Shown: positions 17,895 to 27,336 of the stretch, piece after piece
How positions within the stretch are numbered: the first letter of the stretch is position 1
Layout of the letters: the number at the start of each line of letters is the position of its first letter
Origin: Paenibacillus sp. BSR1-1
GTDB taxonomy: Bacteria; Bacillota; Bacilli; Bacillales; Cytobacillaceae
DNA length: 64,000 nucleotides
Reading direction: 5' to 3'
Assembly: GCF_030403775.1 (NCBI RefSeq)
Contig: NZ_JAQMWQ010000021.1
Span: 38,134-102,133, forward strand
Notes under the pieces: model-generated
Databases searched by the model: none
What the model saw: only the letters and a program-made list of their open reading frames with translations
Told to the model about the DNA's origin: nothing
Made by a program: the position numbers and the translations under genes

Positions 17895-20800
17895 GTGAAG
17901 AGAAAGATAAAGAGAAGCATGAAGAGACGCATGCTTAATAGTTCTCTAGCTGTTGTGATAGCGCTTACAACGGTTCCATTTAATATTTTCCCACATGTGG
18001 CAAAAGCCGCGGGAACAGTTGAGAGCACTGTAAATCTTCGTTTAATGGAAACAACAGATTTGCATGACAATGTCATGGACTACGATTACTATAAGGACGC
18101 TCCAACTATTGAGTTTGGACTTGACAGAACTGCCCAGCTTATTCACCAAGCTAGAGCAGAAGTAAACCAAAGCAACTCAATGTTATTTGATGCGGGTGAC
18201 CTGCTCCAGGGTAACCCTATGGCAGATTATGTTGCAAGAGTTAAAAAACTAGGGGCAACAGAACAACACCCTATGTTTAAAGCTATGGGCATGCTGGGAT
18301 ACGATGCTGGTATTGTTGGCAATCATGAATTTAACTATGGTTTAGATTTCCTTAATAATGCATTAGAAGAATCCCCTTATAATGTTGTAAATGCTAATAT
18401 TTATGATGCGGTAACGGGCAAAAACTATTTCCAACCTTATAAAATTATTGATAAAAAAGTAATAGATGATGCCGGAGTTGAACAAACCATTAAAGTCGGT
18501 GTCATAGGTTTTGCCCCACCGCAAATTTTGCAATGGGATCATGATAATTTAGCAGGTAAAGTAACTGTAAAAGGCATTGTTGAATCAGCTGAAGAGTTCA
18601 TTCCTAAAATGAGAGCAGATGGTGCAGATGTTATTGTTGCAATCGCACACTCTGGTTGTGATGTAGCAGCACCTAACCAAGCAGAAGCAGAAAATGCTGT
18701 GTATGCTTTATCTTCAGTTCCTGGAATTGATGCTCTGCTTTTTGGACATGCACACGTGAACTTCCCGGGTGACGCAAAGTTTAATGGTAACAATACGATT
18801 GATAACGTAAATGGACATATCAATCAAGTACCTGCAATGGAAGCTGGTTTCTGGGGTAATAACCTTGGTGTTATGGATTTAAACTTGCAAAAAGCAGATG
18901 GAAAATGGCAAGTGGCAAGCTCTAAAGCTGCATTGAGACCAATCTTTAAGAAAGTTCCTGATGCAAACGGTAAGTTAGTTTCTGTAGAGACGGTTGACGG
19001 GCCAGACCAACAAATTGTTGATGCTGTAAAAGACTATCACCAAGGTACGTTAGACTATGTACGCGGCAAAATTGGTACAACTTCAGCTCCACTATACAGC
19101 TTCTTTGCACAAGTACAAGATGATCCAACTATTCAAATTGTTAATAATGCGCAAACAGAATATGTTAAAAAGGCAATCGCAGATAAGCCAGAACTAAAAG
19201 ACCTTCCAGTATTATCTGCAGGTGCGCCTTTTAAAGCTGGAGGAAGAAGCGGAGTCTCTTATTATACTAATATTCCAGCTGGTGAACTTTCTATTAAGAG
19301 TGCTAACGACTTATATTTATATCCTAATACCTTAAAAGCAGTTCAGGTTACTGGTGCAACAGTAAAAGAATGGCTTGAAATGTCCGCTGGGCAATTCTTT
19401 CAAGTAGACCCAACCAAAGCAGAACCTCAAAATATTGTTAATGATGACTTCCCATCCTATAATTTTGATGTAATTGATGGTGTCAAGTACCAAATAGATC
19501 TTACACAAAAACCTAGATATGACAAGAATGGTAATCTGATTAATCCAGATTCACATCGCATTGTTAACTTAACAATGCCTGATGGCACAGCCGTAGATCC
19601 AAATCAACAGTTTATTGTTGCAACTAATAACTACCGTGCTGGCGGTGGCGGAAACTTCCCAGGACTAAAAGGCGGAGTTGCTAAAATAGTTGTGGATTCA
19701 CCAGACGAAAGCCGTCAAGTTTTAATTAACTATATTACAGCTAAAGGTACTGTAAATCCTTCAGCAGATAACAACTGGAAGTTTGCTCCTGTTGGCGGAA
19801 AAGCAGTTTTACAATTTAATTCTTCTCCAGATGCGAAGATTTATGCAGATGCTTCCCCTAATATAAAAGATGCTGGTGCAAATCCAGATGGTTCTGGCTT
19901 TGAGCAATATACTCTTGACCAAAACGTCCACATTCAATTATTAGGTATTAATGATTTCCATGGTCAGCTTGATACTTGGAGACAAATAAAAGACAGTTCT
20001 GGTAAAGTTGTAGATTACTCTGGGGGTATTGAATACCTTGCTGCTTACTTGAAGCAAAGAGAAGCAACAAACCCTGCCAATACCCTAATGGTTCAAGCCG
20101 GTGACCTTGTTGGAGCAAGCCCTCCAGTATCTGCTCTTATGCAAGACGAACCAACTATCCGCATGATGAATGAAATCGGCATTGACGTTGGTACAATCGG
20201 TAATCATGAATTTGACGAAGGCGTTGCTGAAATGAAGCGTCTGATTTATGGCGGCAGCAATCCAAAGACTGAGAAATACGAAGCGAAGTATGGCAAGTTT
20301 ACAGGCGCTAACTTCCCTTATGTAGTAGCAAACGTTGTGGATGAAAAGACTAATCAAAATATTTTACCTCCATACGTGGTAAAAGAAGTTGATGGCGTGA
20401 AAATTGGCTTTATCGGTGTTGTAACAACTGAAACTCCAACAATCGTTACTCCAAGCGGCGTTGCAGGTGTAAAATTCACAGATGAAGTAACTGCTATTAA
20501 TAAATACGCAAAAGAATTAACAGATAAAGGTGTAAAAACAATTGTCGTTCTTGCACACGATCCAGGAACTTCAAAAACAGATGGTACAGCAGCAACTGGT
20601 AAAGTTGTTGACATGGCTAAAGCAATTGATCCTTCTGTTGACGTTATTTACGGTGCGCATGACCATAAATATCTAAATACAACTGTTGACAACAAGACAT
20701 TAGTACAATCATGGTCATATGGTACAGCATTCTCAGATATTGACTTAACTATTGATGCTGTTTCTGGCGATATTATTGACCGCAAAGCAGAAGTTGTAGA

Positions 20801-22289
20801 TACACTTCACAGCAAAATTACTGCTGATGCAAAAATCAAAGCTGAACTTGATGGCTACCAAGAAGACATCAAACCGATTGTCAGCCAGGTAGTTGGTTCT
20901 ATTTCTGCTCCAATCACAAACGTGGCAAATGCTTCTGGTGAATCTGCACTTGGTAATTTAATTGCTGATGGAATGCGCAAAGTCACTGGTACTGAATTAG
21001 GATTTATGAATTCCGGCGGTATCCGTAATCCGCTTCAAGGTGGACCTGATGGAAAAATCACTTGGGGCGATTTATTCAAGGTTCAGCCATTTGGTAATGA
21101 CTTAGTAACAATGACTGTCACTGGTGACCAAATCAGAACCTTATTAAATCAACAATTCCAAGCACCGCCAAGCTATAACAAAATCATGGCAGTCTCTGGT
21201 CTTCGTTATACTTGGACCGATTCACAGCCTTATGGCAGTAAAGTGCTTGATATTTATTTAGAAGATGGTTCACTAATCGATCCAGAGGCTGAATACACAA
21301 TTACTGTGAACAACTTCATGGCAGATGGCGGAGACGGTTTCTCAGTCCTTAAGTCTGGTAAAAATCGTGTAACAAACGTGGTGGATTTAGACGGTTTCAT
21401 TCAGTACTTCAAATCCTTACCGCAGCCGGTAAGTGCACAAATTGAAGGCCGGATCTTAATTGACAACTTTGTTGAAGAACCGCAAGTTTCAGTAACAAAC
21501 TATGACGATACACTTTATGGTACAACAGAGCCAGGTGCAAAGGTTGTAGCAAAAGTTAGCGGAAAAGTTTTAGGTACTGCAACTGCTGATGACCAAGGTT
21601 ACTTTGAAATCCCAATGGGACAAACATTTGCAAAAGGTACAGTAATTCGTTTAGACATCACTGATAGAACTGGAAACTTAACTCCATTTGATATTACTGT
21701 TGAAGCACAAACAGGCTGGATCTATTCCCAGGATGAAGATGGAAACGACGTTTGGTCTTATGTTGATCCTGAAACGGAAGAGCTTTACACTAATAAGTGG
21801 CTTCACGATGAAGATGGTTTATGGTATTACTTCGATAATGACGGTATCATGGAAACTGGCTGGGTGAAAGTAAATGGCAAGTGGTACTTCTTAAGCGAAG
21901 ATGAAGAAACTGCTGGTGCTATGCAAACTGGCTGGTTTAAAGAAGGTAACATAAAGTACTATTTAGATGCAGTTAACGGCGACATGAAAGTTAACTGGGC
22001 ACAAATAAATGGCAAATGGTACTACTTTGATATTCACGGTGTTATGCAAACTGGTTGGGTCCTTGTGAACAAGAAGTGGTACTTCCTTGATACAACTACT
22101 GGTATCATGAAAACTGGCTGGGTATTATCTGGAAAGAACTGGTATTACTTAGCGAACAGCGGTGCTATGCTAACAGGCTGGGTACAAGTTAGCAATAAAT
22201 GGTACTATCTATATAATGATGGTAAAATGGCGGCTAACACTACTATCGGCAAATACAAACTAGGTAAAGATGGCGCTTGGATTAAGTAA
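17895..22289 (+). CDS. Giant surface double 5'-nucleotidase / cyclic phosphodiesterase with cell-wall-binding repeats
   Basis: The 1464-residue secreted protein has two complete 5'-nucleotidase modules. Module 1 (about 40-650) has METTDLHDN, DAGDLLQGNP, GNHEFNYG, AHSGCD and FGHAHVNFPG. Module 2 (about 680-1190) has GINDFHGQLD, QAGDLVGASPP, GNHEFDEG, AHDPGT, GAHDHKY and the SGGIRNP substrate loop. An Ig-like piece follows, then about eight aromatic repeats from 1270 to the end. The modules match YfkN of B. subtilis (2',3'-cyclic nucleotide phosphodiesterase plus nucleotidase), which scavenges phosphate and nucleosides; here a repeat tail provides anchoring. I prefer the GTG at 17895, 8 nt after AAGGGCGG, over a TTG at 17856. 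A Lys/Arg-rich signal peptide ends near AKA. Confidence 0.93.
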   Translation: MKRKIKRSMKRRMLNSSLAVVIALTTVPFNIFPHVAKAAGTVESTVNLRLMETTDLHDNVMDYDYYKDAPTIEFGLDRTAQLIHQARAEVNQSNSMLFDAGDLLQGNPMADYVARVKKLGATEQHPMFKAMGMLGYDAGIVGNHEFNYGLDFLNNALEESPYNVVNANIYDAVTGKNYFQPYKIIDKKVIDDAGVEQTIKVGVIGFAPPQILQWDHDNLAGKVTVKGIVESAEEFIPKMRADGADVIVAIAHSGCDVAAPNQAEAENAVYALSSVPGIDALLFGHAHVNFPGDAKFNGNNTIDNVNGHINQVPAMEAGFWGNNLGVMDLNLQKADGKWQVASSKAALRPIFKKVPDANGKLVSVETVDGPDQQIVDAVKDYHQGTLDYVRGKIGTTSAPLYSFFAQVQDDPTIQIVNNAQTEYVKKAIADKPELKDLPVLSAGAPFKAGGRSGVSYYTNIPAGELSIKSANDLYLYPNTLKAVQVTGATVKEWLEMSAGQFFQVDPTKAEPQNIVNDDFPSYNFDVIDGVKYQIDLTQKPRYDKNGNLINPDSHRIVNLTMPDGTAVDPNQQFIVATNNYRAGGGGNFPGLKGGVAKIVVDSPDESRQVLINYITAKGTVNPSADNNWKFAPVGGKAVLQFNSSPDAKIYADASPNIKDAGANPDGSGFEQYTLDQNVHIQLLGINDFHGQLDTWRQIKDSSGKVVDYSGGIEYLAAYLKQREATNPANTLMVQAGDLVGASPPVSALMQDEPTIRMMNEIGIDVGTIGNHEFDEGVAEMKRLIYGGSNPKTEKYEAKYGKFTGANFPYVVANVVDEKTNQNILPPYVVKEVDGVKIGFIGVVTTETPTIVTPSGVAGVKFTDEVTAINKYAKELTDKGVKTIVVLAHDPGTSKTDGTAATGKVVDMAKAIDPSVDVIYGAHDHKYLNTTVDNKTLVQSWSYGTAFSDIDLTIDAVSGDIIDRKAEVVDTLHSKITADAKIKAELDGYQEDIKPIVSQVVGSISAPITNVANASGESALGNLIADGMRKVTGTELGFMNSGGIRNPLQGGPDGKITWGDLFKVQPFGNDLVTMTVTGDQIRTLLNQQFQAPPSYNKIMAVSGLRYTWTDSQPYGSKVLDIYLEDGSLIDPEAEYTITVNNFMADGGDGFSVLKSGKNRVTNVVDLDGFIQYFKSLPQPVSAQIEGRILIDNFVEEPQVSVTNYDDTLYGTTEPGAKVVAKVSGKVLGTATADDQGYFEIPMGQTFAKGTVIRLDITDRTGNLTPFDITVEAQTGWIYSQDEDGNDVWSYVDPETEELYTNKWLHDEDGLWYYFDNDGIMETGWVKVNGKWYFLSEDEETAGAMQTGWFKEGNIKYYLDAVNGDMKVNWAQINGKWYYFDIHGVMQTGWVLVNKKWYFLDTTTGIMKTGWVLSGKNWYYLANSGAMLTGWVQVSNKWYYLYNDGKMAANTTIGKYKLGKDGAWIK

Positions 22290-22302
22290 TCTTTCTTAAA
22301 GA

Positions 22303-22336
22303 AGAGGCAATTCCTTCAGGGATTGCCTCTTTTTAT
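22303..22336 (+). terminator. Rho-independent terminator
   Basis: AGAGGCAATTCC pairs with GGGATTGCCTCT (one mismatch), followed by TTTTATTTTT. Confidence 0.85.
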
Positions 22337-22415
22337 TTTTTCCGATTTTTACTATGATTTGTTTGTTTTTGATTTCTGTTTAATGGACAAACTTACTATC
22401 AAGGAGGATTTTTTT

Positions 22416-23480
22416 ATGCTTTTTCTTACCTTGATAGTATGTTTTTTCGTATCAATACTTATTACTCCACTCATAAAAAAATTTGCCTTCCTTATTGGAG
22501 CCACTGATAGGCCAAACCAGCGTAAGGTCCATCAATCGATTATGCCAAGACTTGGAGGCTTAGCAATATTTATCAGCTTTATGATTGGAATGATCCTCTT
22601 AAGGCCTGGAAATCCCTACTCGTTTGCGATACTTCTCGGCTGTTTAATTATCATCCTTACCGGACTATGTGACGATTTGTTTGAGCTGCCCGCAAAATAT
22701 AAACTAATTGGACAGCTGGCAGCCGCCTGTACCGTTGTTTTTTTCGGAAATCTGCAAGTCGTTTTTATTAATCTGCCGTTTGGCGGTCAGCTGCAATTTG
22801 GTTTTTTAAGTATTCCGATTACAATCCTTTGGATTGTTGGAATCACCAATGCCATTAATCTCATTGATGGATTGGACGGATTAGCAGCTGGGGTATCGTC
22901 TATTGCGTTAATAACGATTTCGGGGATGGCGATTATTCAGGGGAATTTATATGTTGTTGCGGTTGGGTTAATTGTACTGGCAAGTACTCTAGGATTTATT
23001 TTTTACAATTTCCATCCAGCCAGTATTTTTATGGGAGATACCGGGGCATTGTTTTTAGGATTTATCATTTCTGTTTTGTCTCTTCTCGGCTTTAAAAATG
23101 TCACCTTTATTTCCTTTGTAATTCCTGTAATTATTCTTGGAGTGCCGATTTCGGATACTTTTTTCGCAATACTTCGGCGTATTATTAACAAAAAGCCTTT
23201 GTCCGCACCTGACAAATCTCATTTGCATCATTGTATGCTGCGCATGGGCTATTCACACCGCCAGACTGTTCTGCTTATTTATGCAATGTCAGCGTTTTTT
23301 GGACTAGTTGCTGTCATTTATTCACAAGCCCGAATTGGCGGTGCCTTATTTTTAATCGCTGTAGTTATTCTTTTTATTGAAATTATTGCCGAAAAAATCG
23401 GACTTATGGGACGAGACTACCGCCCATTACTAAATATCGTCCAGACGCTAAAAACAACCACTGCAAAAGACCGCTCATGA
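22416..23480 (+). CDS. Undecaprenyl-phosphate GlcNAc-1-phosphate transferase, copy 2
   Basis: The 354-residue protein aligns end to end with the tagO copy at 14882, with the same motifs: GATDRPNQRKVH, CDDLFELPAKYK, NLIDGLDGLAAG, FMGDTGALFLG and HLHHCMLRMG. All active-site Asp and His residues of the MraY/WecA family are kept, so it should be an active polyprenyl-phosphate sugar-1-phosphate transferase. AAGGAGG lies 8 nt before the chosen ATG, so an in-frame ATG at 22323 is unlikely to be used. One copy may start teichoic acid and the other a second polymer; sequence does not say which. It precedes yvyE as tagO does in B. subtilis. Confidence 0.92.
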   Translation: MLFLTLIVCFFVSILITPLIKKFAFLIGATDRPNQRKVHQSIMPRLGGLAIFISFMIGMILLRPGNPYSFAILLGCLIIILTGLCDDLFELPAKYKLIGQLAAACTVVFFGNLQVVFINLPFGGQLQFGFLSIPITILWIVGITNAINLIDGLDGLAAGVSSIALITISGMAIIQGNLYVVAVGLIVLASTLGFIFYNFHPASIFMGDTGALFLGFIISVLSLLGFKNVTFISFVIPVIILGVPISDTFFAILRRIINKKPLSAPDKSHLHHCMLRMGYSHRQTVLLIYAMSAFFGLVAVIYSQARIGGALFLIAVVILFIEIIAEKIGLMGRDYRPLLNIVQTLKTTTAKDRS

Positions 23481-23481
23481 C

Positions 23482-23515
23482 AAAAGGGACTCATACTTTG
23501 AGCCCCTTTAAATTT
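23482..23515. terminator. Terminator-like hairpin between converging genes
   Basis: AAAGGGACTCA faces TGAGCCCCTTT with one mismatch. There is no long T-run to the right; on the minus strand CCCTTTTG follows. Confidence 0.5.
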
Positions 23516-23533
23516 TCCCAATTGTAATCTATC

Positions 23534-24175
23534 TCAAGACCTAATATAATCTTCCTCAAGGTATACTCTTTCACCTTTTTCGATGGTGCATTGGCCGTTC
23601 GTGAGTTCGATCATCCATTCGACAAAGGTTTCGACACTATTTTCCTCGACAAACGTATCAATGATAACGTTATCTAGGTAGTGAATTTCTTTCAATTTAA
23701 ATTCCGACGCCCTAAGTTCTTTTTCTAACTTCCCAAGCCAAGTGTAGTCAATTTTTACATGGATGACTTGGGCAAGTTTTCTTTCGACGATTCCGACGGT
23801 ATCAAGACCTTCAGAGGTGGCTTTGCCATAAGCGCGAATAAGGCCGCCGGCGCCTAATTTGATTCCGCCAAAATAACGGGTAACTACCACGGCACTGTCC
23901 TTTAGCCTTCTCTTTTTCAAAACTTCAAGGATCGGGACACCGGCCGTTCCGCTTGGTTCCCCGTCATCATTGGCTTTTTGAATCTGATCCTGCTCGCCAA
24001 TCAGATAGGCAGAGCAATTGTGGGTGGCGTCCCAGTGCTTTTTCTTAATGACTTGAATAAATTCCTGGGCTTCCTGTTCCGTTTCGACTCTTTTTATATG
24101 AGCAATAAACCGGGATTTCTGGATTACAATTTCGTGTTCTCCTGTTTCTTTTACTGTAAAATAACTTGCGAGCAT
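23534..24175 (-). CDS. yvyE: IMPACT/YigZ family protein
   Basis: The 213-residue protein has an N-terminal UPF0029/IMPACT domain and a C-terminal DUF1949-type domain. Family marks: KSRFIAHIKRVETEQEAQEF, KHWDATHNCSAYLIG, NDDGEPSGTAGVPILEVL and VVVTRYFGGIKLGAGGLIRA. The molecular role in bacteria is not settled; eukaryotic IMPACT affects translation control. AAAGGAG lies just before the ATG at 24175, so longer upstream reading is not used. It is between tagO and degS as in B. subtilis, supporting the name. Confidence 0.93.
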   Translation of the reverse strand: MLASYFTVKETGEHEIVIQKSRFIAHIKRVETEQEAQEFIQVIKKKHWDATHNCSAYLIGEQDQIQKANDDGEPSGTAGVPILEVLKKRRLKDSAVVVTRYFGGIKLGAGGLIRAYGKATSEGLDTVGIVERKLAQVIHVKIDYTWLGKLEKELRASEFKLKEIHYLDNVIIDTFVEENSVETFVEWMIELTNGQCTIEKGERVYLEEDYIRS

Positions 24176-24265
24176 GTTAAACTCCTTTCTATTTTTAAAA
24201 AATATAAAATATGGTTGTAATATACCTTTAATATGATAGTAAAATTCGAATGATATAATAATCAT

Positions 24266-24342
24266 AGTTCAGTGATGTTAATATAGGTTATAGGATGAAA
24301 GTAGTAGAATAATATTATCATTATACTACTTTTTACTGAACT
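24266..24342 (+). promoter_or_regulatory. Nested inverted repeats in the yvyE-degS gap
   Basis: Outer arms AGTTCAGT (24266-24273) and ACTGAACT (24335-24342) are perfect. Inside them AAAGTAGTA and TACTACTTT form a second stem followed by TTTT. This could be an attenuator/terminator or operator upstream of degS. Confidence 0.4.
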
Positions 24343-24454
24343 TTGAGGGTTGAGTCTTTAGATAGTGCCTTCAAAATAGCAAAACGCTCCATATATAGGT
24401 AAAATATGTTAGAAGGCCTAAAGGGAAAAATATGCAATCCCTGGAGGAATGAAA

Positions 24455-25588
24455 ATGAAAATTAAACAGATTAATGTGAAGTCTATTGATGAAATCCGCG
24501 AAGAAATGATTGAGACAGTAACCTGCAGTAAGAGTGACATCTTTCGCATTAGTGAAAAATGCCGTCAAGATTACGACAACATGACAACAGAATTAGACAA
24601 TATCAAACAAATGATGGTCAAGCTTAATGATGAAGGAGAACAGCTCGAAAAGCAAGTGCACCAAGCGAGAGTCATGCTGTCTGAAGTTAGTATGAATATA
24701 AAGAAGTATTCAGAGGAAGAGATCCGTGATGCCTATGAAAAAGCGCATCAGTTGCAAATGGATCTTTCTATAAATTGGCAGTATAAAAAGCAGCTTTTGG
24801 ATAAACGCGATGATCTCGAACGACGGCTATTTGGATTAGTTGACACAATTGATCGGGCTGACCAGCTCATTTCACAAATTTCTGTCGTCATGAACTATTT
24901 GCAGAGTGATTTAAAACAAGTTGGCGAGGTAGCCAAAGCAAAGCAGGATTTTGGTCTGAAAATTATTGAGGCACAGGAGGAAGAGCGGAAGCGGCTGTCT
25001 CGTGAGATTCACGATGGACCCGCACAAATGCTCGCAAACGTTATCGTCCGTTCTGATTTAATTGAACGTGTCTATCGGGATAGGGGTGTTGAAGAGGCAT
25101 TTTTAGAAATAGATAGTTTCAAAAAAATGGTCCGTTCAGCCCTATATGAGGTACGGCGAATTATTTACGACTTACGTCCTATGGCTTTAGATGATTTAGG
25201 TCTCGTGCCTACCCTCAGAAAATATCTGCGTACTATCGAAGAATATCATAACCACTCGAAAATTAGTTTTGAGAACATTGGCCTAGAACGTCGGCTTCCG
25301 ACTAAGTATGAAGTCGCATTGTTCCGCATGATTCAAGAATCAGTGCAAAATGCACTTAAGCATGCGAATGCCTGTGAAATAAAAGTAAGACTCGAAATAA
25401 CCAATTCGTCAATTAGCGTTTTGATCAAAGACAATGGCGTAGGTTTCGATATTAACCATAAGAAGCCAGAGTCTTTTGGAATGATTGGGATGAGAGAGCG
25501 GGTCGACCTGCTCGATGGTGAAATTTCATTTGATTCAAAAATTGGAAAAGGAACAGCAGTATTAATTCATGTTCCATTAATCAACTAA
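24455..25588 (+). CDS. degS: Sensor histidine kinase DegS
   Basis: The 377-residue cytoplasmic kinase has no membrane segment. The N-terminal half is a long coiled coil (the DegS sensor region), followed by the HisKA_3 phosphorylation box with the His in RLSREIHDGPAQML (about residue 188) and a GHKL ATPase with DNGVGFD and GMIGMRERV. It controls DegU and so degradative enzymes, competence and motility decisions. GGAGG is 7 nt before the ATG at 24455, so the ATG two codons upstream is less likely. degU follows after 17 nt. Confidence 0.96.
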   Translation: MKIKQINVKSIDEIREEMIETVTCSKSDIFRISEKCRQDYDNMTTELDNIKQMMVKLNDEGEQLEKQVHQARVMLSEVSMNIKKYSEEEIRDAYEKAHQLQMDLSINWQYKKQLLDKRDDLERRLFGLVDTIDRADQLISQISVVMNYLQSDLKQVGEVAKAKQDFGLKIIEAQEEERKRLSREIHDGPAQMLANVIVRSDLIERVYRDRGVEEAFLEIDSFKKMVRSALYEVRRIIYDLRPMALDDLGLVPTLRKYLRTIEEYHNHSKISFENIGLERRLPTKYEVALFRMIQESVQNALKHANACEIKVRLEITNSSISVLIKDNGVGFDINHKKPESFGMIGMRERVDLLDGEISFDSKIGKGTAVLIHVPLIN

Positions 25589-25605
25589 ATGAGGGGGCGT
25601 AGCAA

Positions 25606-26289
25606 ATGACTACTAAAATTGTCATTATTGACGATCACCAACTATTCAGAGAAGGCGTTAAAAGAATACTAGAATTTGAAAAATCGTTTCAAGTCGTGGC
25701 AGAAGGCGACGACGGCAGTGAAGCGTTAAACCTTGTACAAGAATATCGTCCGGATGTTGTCATCATGGACATCAATATGCCAGAAAAAAATGGTGTCGAA
25801 GCGACACGTGAATTAGTCGAGAAATATCCTGAAACAAAGGTAATCATTTTATCGATTCATGATGATGAAAACTATGTGACCCATGCACTGCAAACCGGTG
25901 CCTGCGGCTATCTATTAAAAGAAATGGACGCTGATGCTTTAATCGAAGCAGTACGTGTCGTGGCTGATGGTGGTTCCTACTTGCATCCAAAGGTCACTCA
26001 CAACTTAGTCAACGAATATCGCAAGCTAGCTGCTGGTGTGGTCCGAGCAGGTTCCTACGTGCAGACGATCGAAATTCGTCGTCCATTGCATTTGTTAACT
26101 CGCCGTGAATGTGAAGTGCTGCAAATGCTTGCAGATGGAAAAAGCAACCGCGGTATTGGTGAAGCTTTATTTATCAGTGAAAAAACGGTCAAAAACCACG
26201 TATCTAACATTTTGCAAAAAATGAACGTAAATGACCGTACACAGGCTGTTGTTGTTGCAATTAAAAATGGCTGGGTGGAAGTACGTTAA
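25606..26289 (+). CDS. degU: Response regulator DegU
   Basis: The 227-residue NarL/LuxR-type regulator has a receiver domain with the acidic pair in VIIDDHQLF, the phospho-acceptor Asp in VVIMDINMP (about residue 56) and the KEMD Lys. A C-terminal helix-turn-helix follows (LTRRECEVLQMLADGKSNRG ... ISEKTVKNHVSNIL). Phosphorylated by DegS, it controls exoenzymes, biofilm matrix and competence. The order degS-degU-degV-comFA matches B. subtilis. AGGGGGCG precedes the ATG. Confidence 0.97.
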   Translation: MTTKIVIIDDHQLFREGVKRILEFEKSFQVVAEGDDGSEALNLVQEYRPDVVIMDINMPEKNGVEATRELVEKYPETKVIILSIHDDENYVTHALQTGACGYLLKEMDADALIEAVRVVADGGSYLHPKVTHNLVNEYRKLAAGVVRAGSYVQTIEIRRPLHLLTRRECEVLQMLADGKSNRGIGEALFISEKTVKNHVSNILQKMNVNDRTQAVVVAIKNGWVEVR

Positions 26290-26299
26290 TAGTTTCGTC

Positions 26300-26332
26300 A
26301 TGAGCATGCTCTAAATGGGCATGCTCTTTTTT
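26300..26332 (+). terminator. Terminator of the degSU operon
   Basis: GAGCATGC/GCATGCTC stem with a 9-nt loop and T6 run. Confidence 0.88.
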
Positions 26333-26402
26333 GTGGTGCATTTTTTAGGATTTTCATATAAAATAGTCATACTGTATTTATAGACAAGGATGGTAGACAT
26401 AT

Positions 26403-27248
26403 ATGAAAACGGCAGTTGTCACGGATAGCACAGCGTACATAACGAAAGAATTGCGAGAAAAATTTAATATACATATGATCCCGTTAAATGTCATTTTCGG
26501 GAATGAGGTTTATCAGGAGGAAATCGATCTCTCGTGGAGCCAGTTCTACGAGGAGGTGCGGATCAAGGCGCTCCCAACGACCTCCCAGCCGCCGATTGGT
26601 GGATTTGTTGAATTGTTTGAGCAGCTTGCATCTGCAGGTTACGACGCTGTTATCAGTATTCATTTGTCCAGTGGAATCAGCGGCACCTATCAAGGGGCGG
26701 TTTCCGCTGGAACGATGGTTGAGGGAATCAAGGTGTATCCATTTGATTCAGAAATCAGCTGCATGGTTCAGGGGTTTTATGCCTTGGAAGCAGCTGGGAT
26801 GGCGTCTTCGGGCATGGATGCAGATGCCATTTTGGCTAGGCTTTCGCAATTAAAGCAGACGGCACGTGCTTATTTTATGGTCGATGATCTGGCACATTTG
26901 CAGCGCGGCGGCCGTCTTTCAAGCGCCCAAGCTTTCATCGGCAGCCTATTGCAAGTGAAACCATTGCTGCATTTTGTGGACAAGGTTATTGCTCCGTATG
27001 AAAAAATCCGCACCCGCAGGAAAGCGATGAAGCGGATTGCCGATTTGCTTGGCGAGGATGCCTTGAGCGGTGGCGATTGGCGGGCCGTCATCATCCACGC
27101 TAATCGCGGGCAGGAAGCTGAGGAGTGGCGTCAGGAGCTGATTGGTCTATACCCCAACGCAGAATTCTCTATTAGCTACTTCGGCGCCGTCATCGGCACC
27201 CACCTTGGCGAAGGCGCCATGGGCTTGGGCTGGATGAAAAAACTTTAA
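26403..27248 (+). CDS. DegV family fatty-acid-binding protein
   Basis: The 281-residue protein carries the DegV hallmarks: TDSTAYITKELREKF at the start, LPTTSQPPIGGFVELFEQL, ISIHLSSGISGTYQGAV and LQRGGRLSSAQAFIGSLLQVK. DegV/FakB proteins bind a fatty acid and present it to a fatty acid kinase for phospholipid synthesis. B. subtilis has its homologue yviA in the same place between degU and comFA. The AAGGATGG site is 9-10 nt from the ATG. The downstream DNA turns at once into periodic repeats rather than a clear terminator. Confidence 0.93.
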   Translation: MKTAVVTDSTAYITKELREKFNIHMIPLNVIFGNEVYQEEIDLSWSQFYEEVRIKALPTTSQPPIGGFVELFEQLASAGYDAVISIHLSSGISGTYQGAVSAGTMVEGIKVYPFDSEISCMVQGFYALEAAGMASSGMDADAILARLSQLKQTARAYFMVDDLAHLQRGGRLSSAQAFIGSLLQVKPLLHFVDKVIAPYEKIRTRRKAMKRIADLLGEDALSGGDWRAVIIHANRGQEAEEWRQELIGLYPNAEFSISYFGAVIGTHLGEGAMGLGWMKKL

Positions 27249-27336
27249 GATTGGATACCCGCCATTTCGGCCTTTTGGTCGGAATGGTTTTTATTTTGAG
27301 GTTTCGTCGTTTATAGTGAGAGTATTTCATTGTTTG

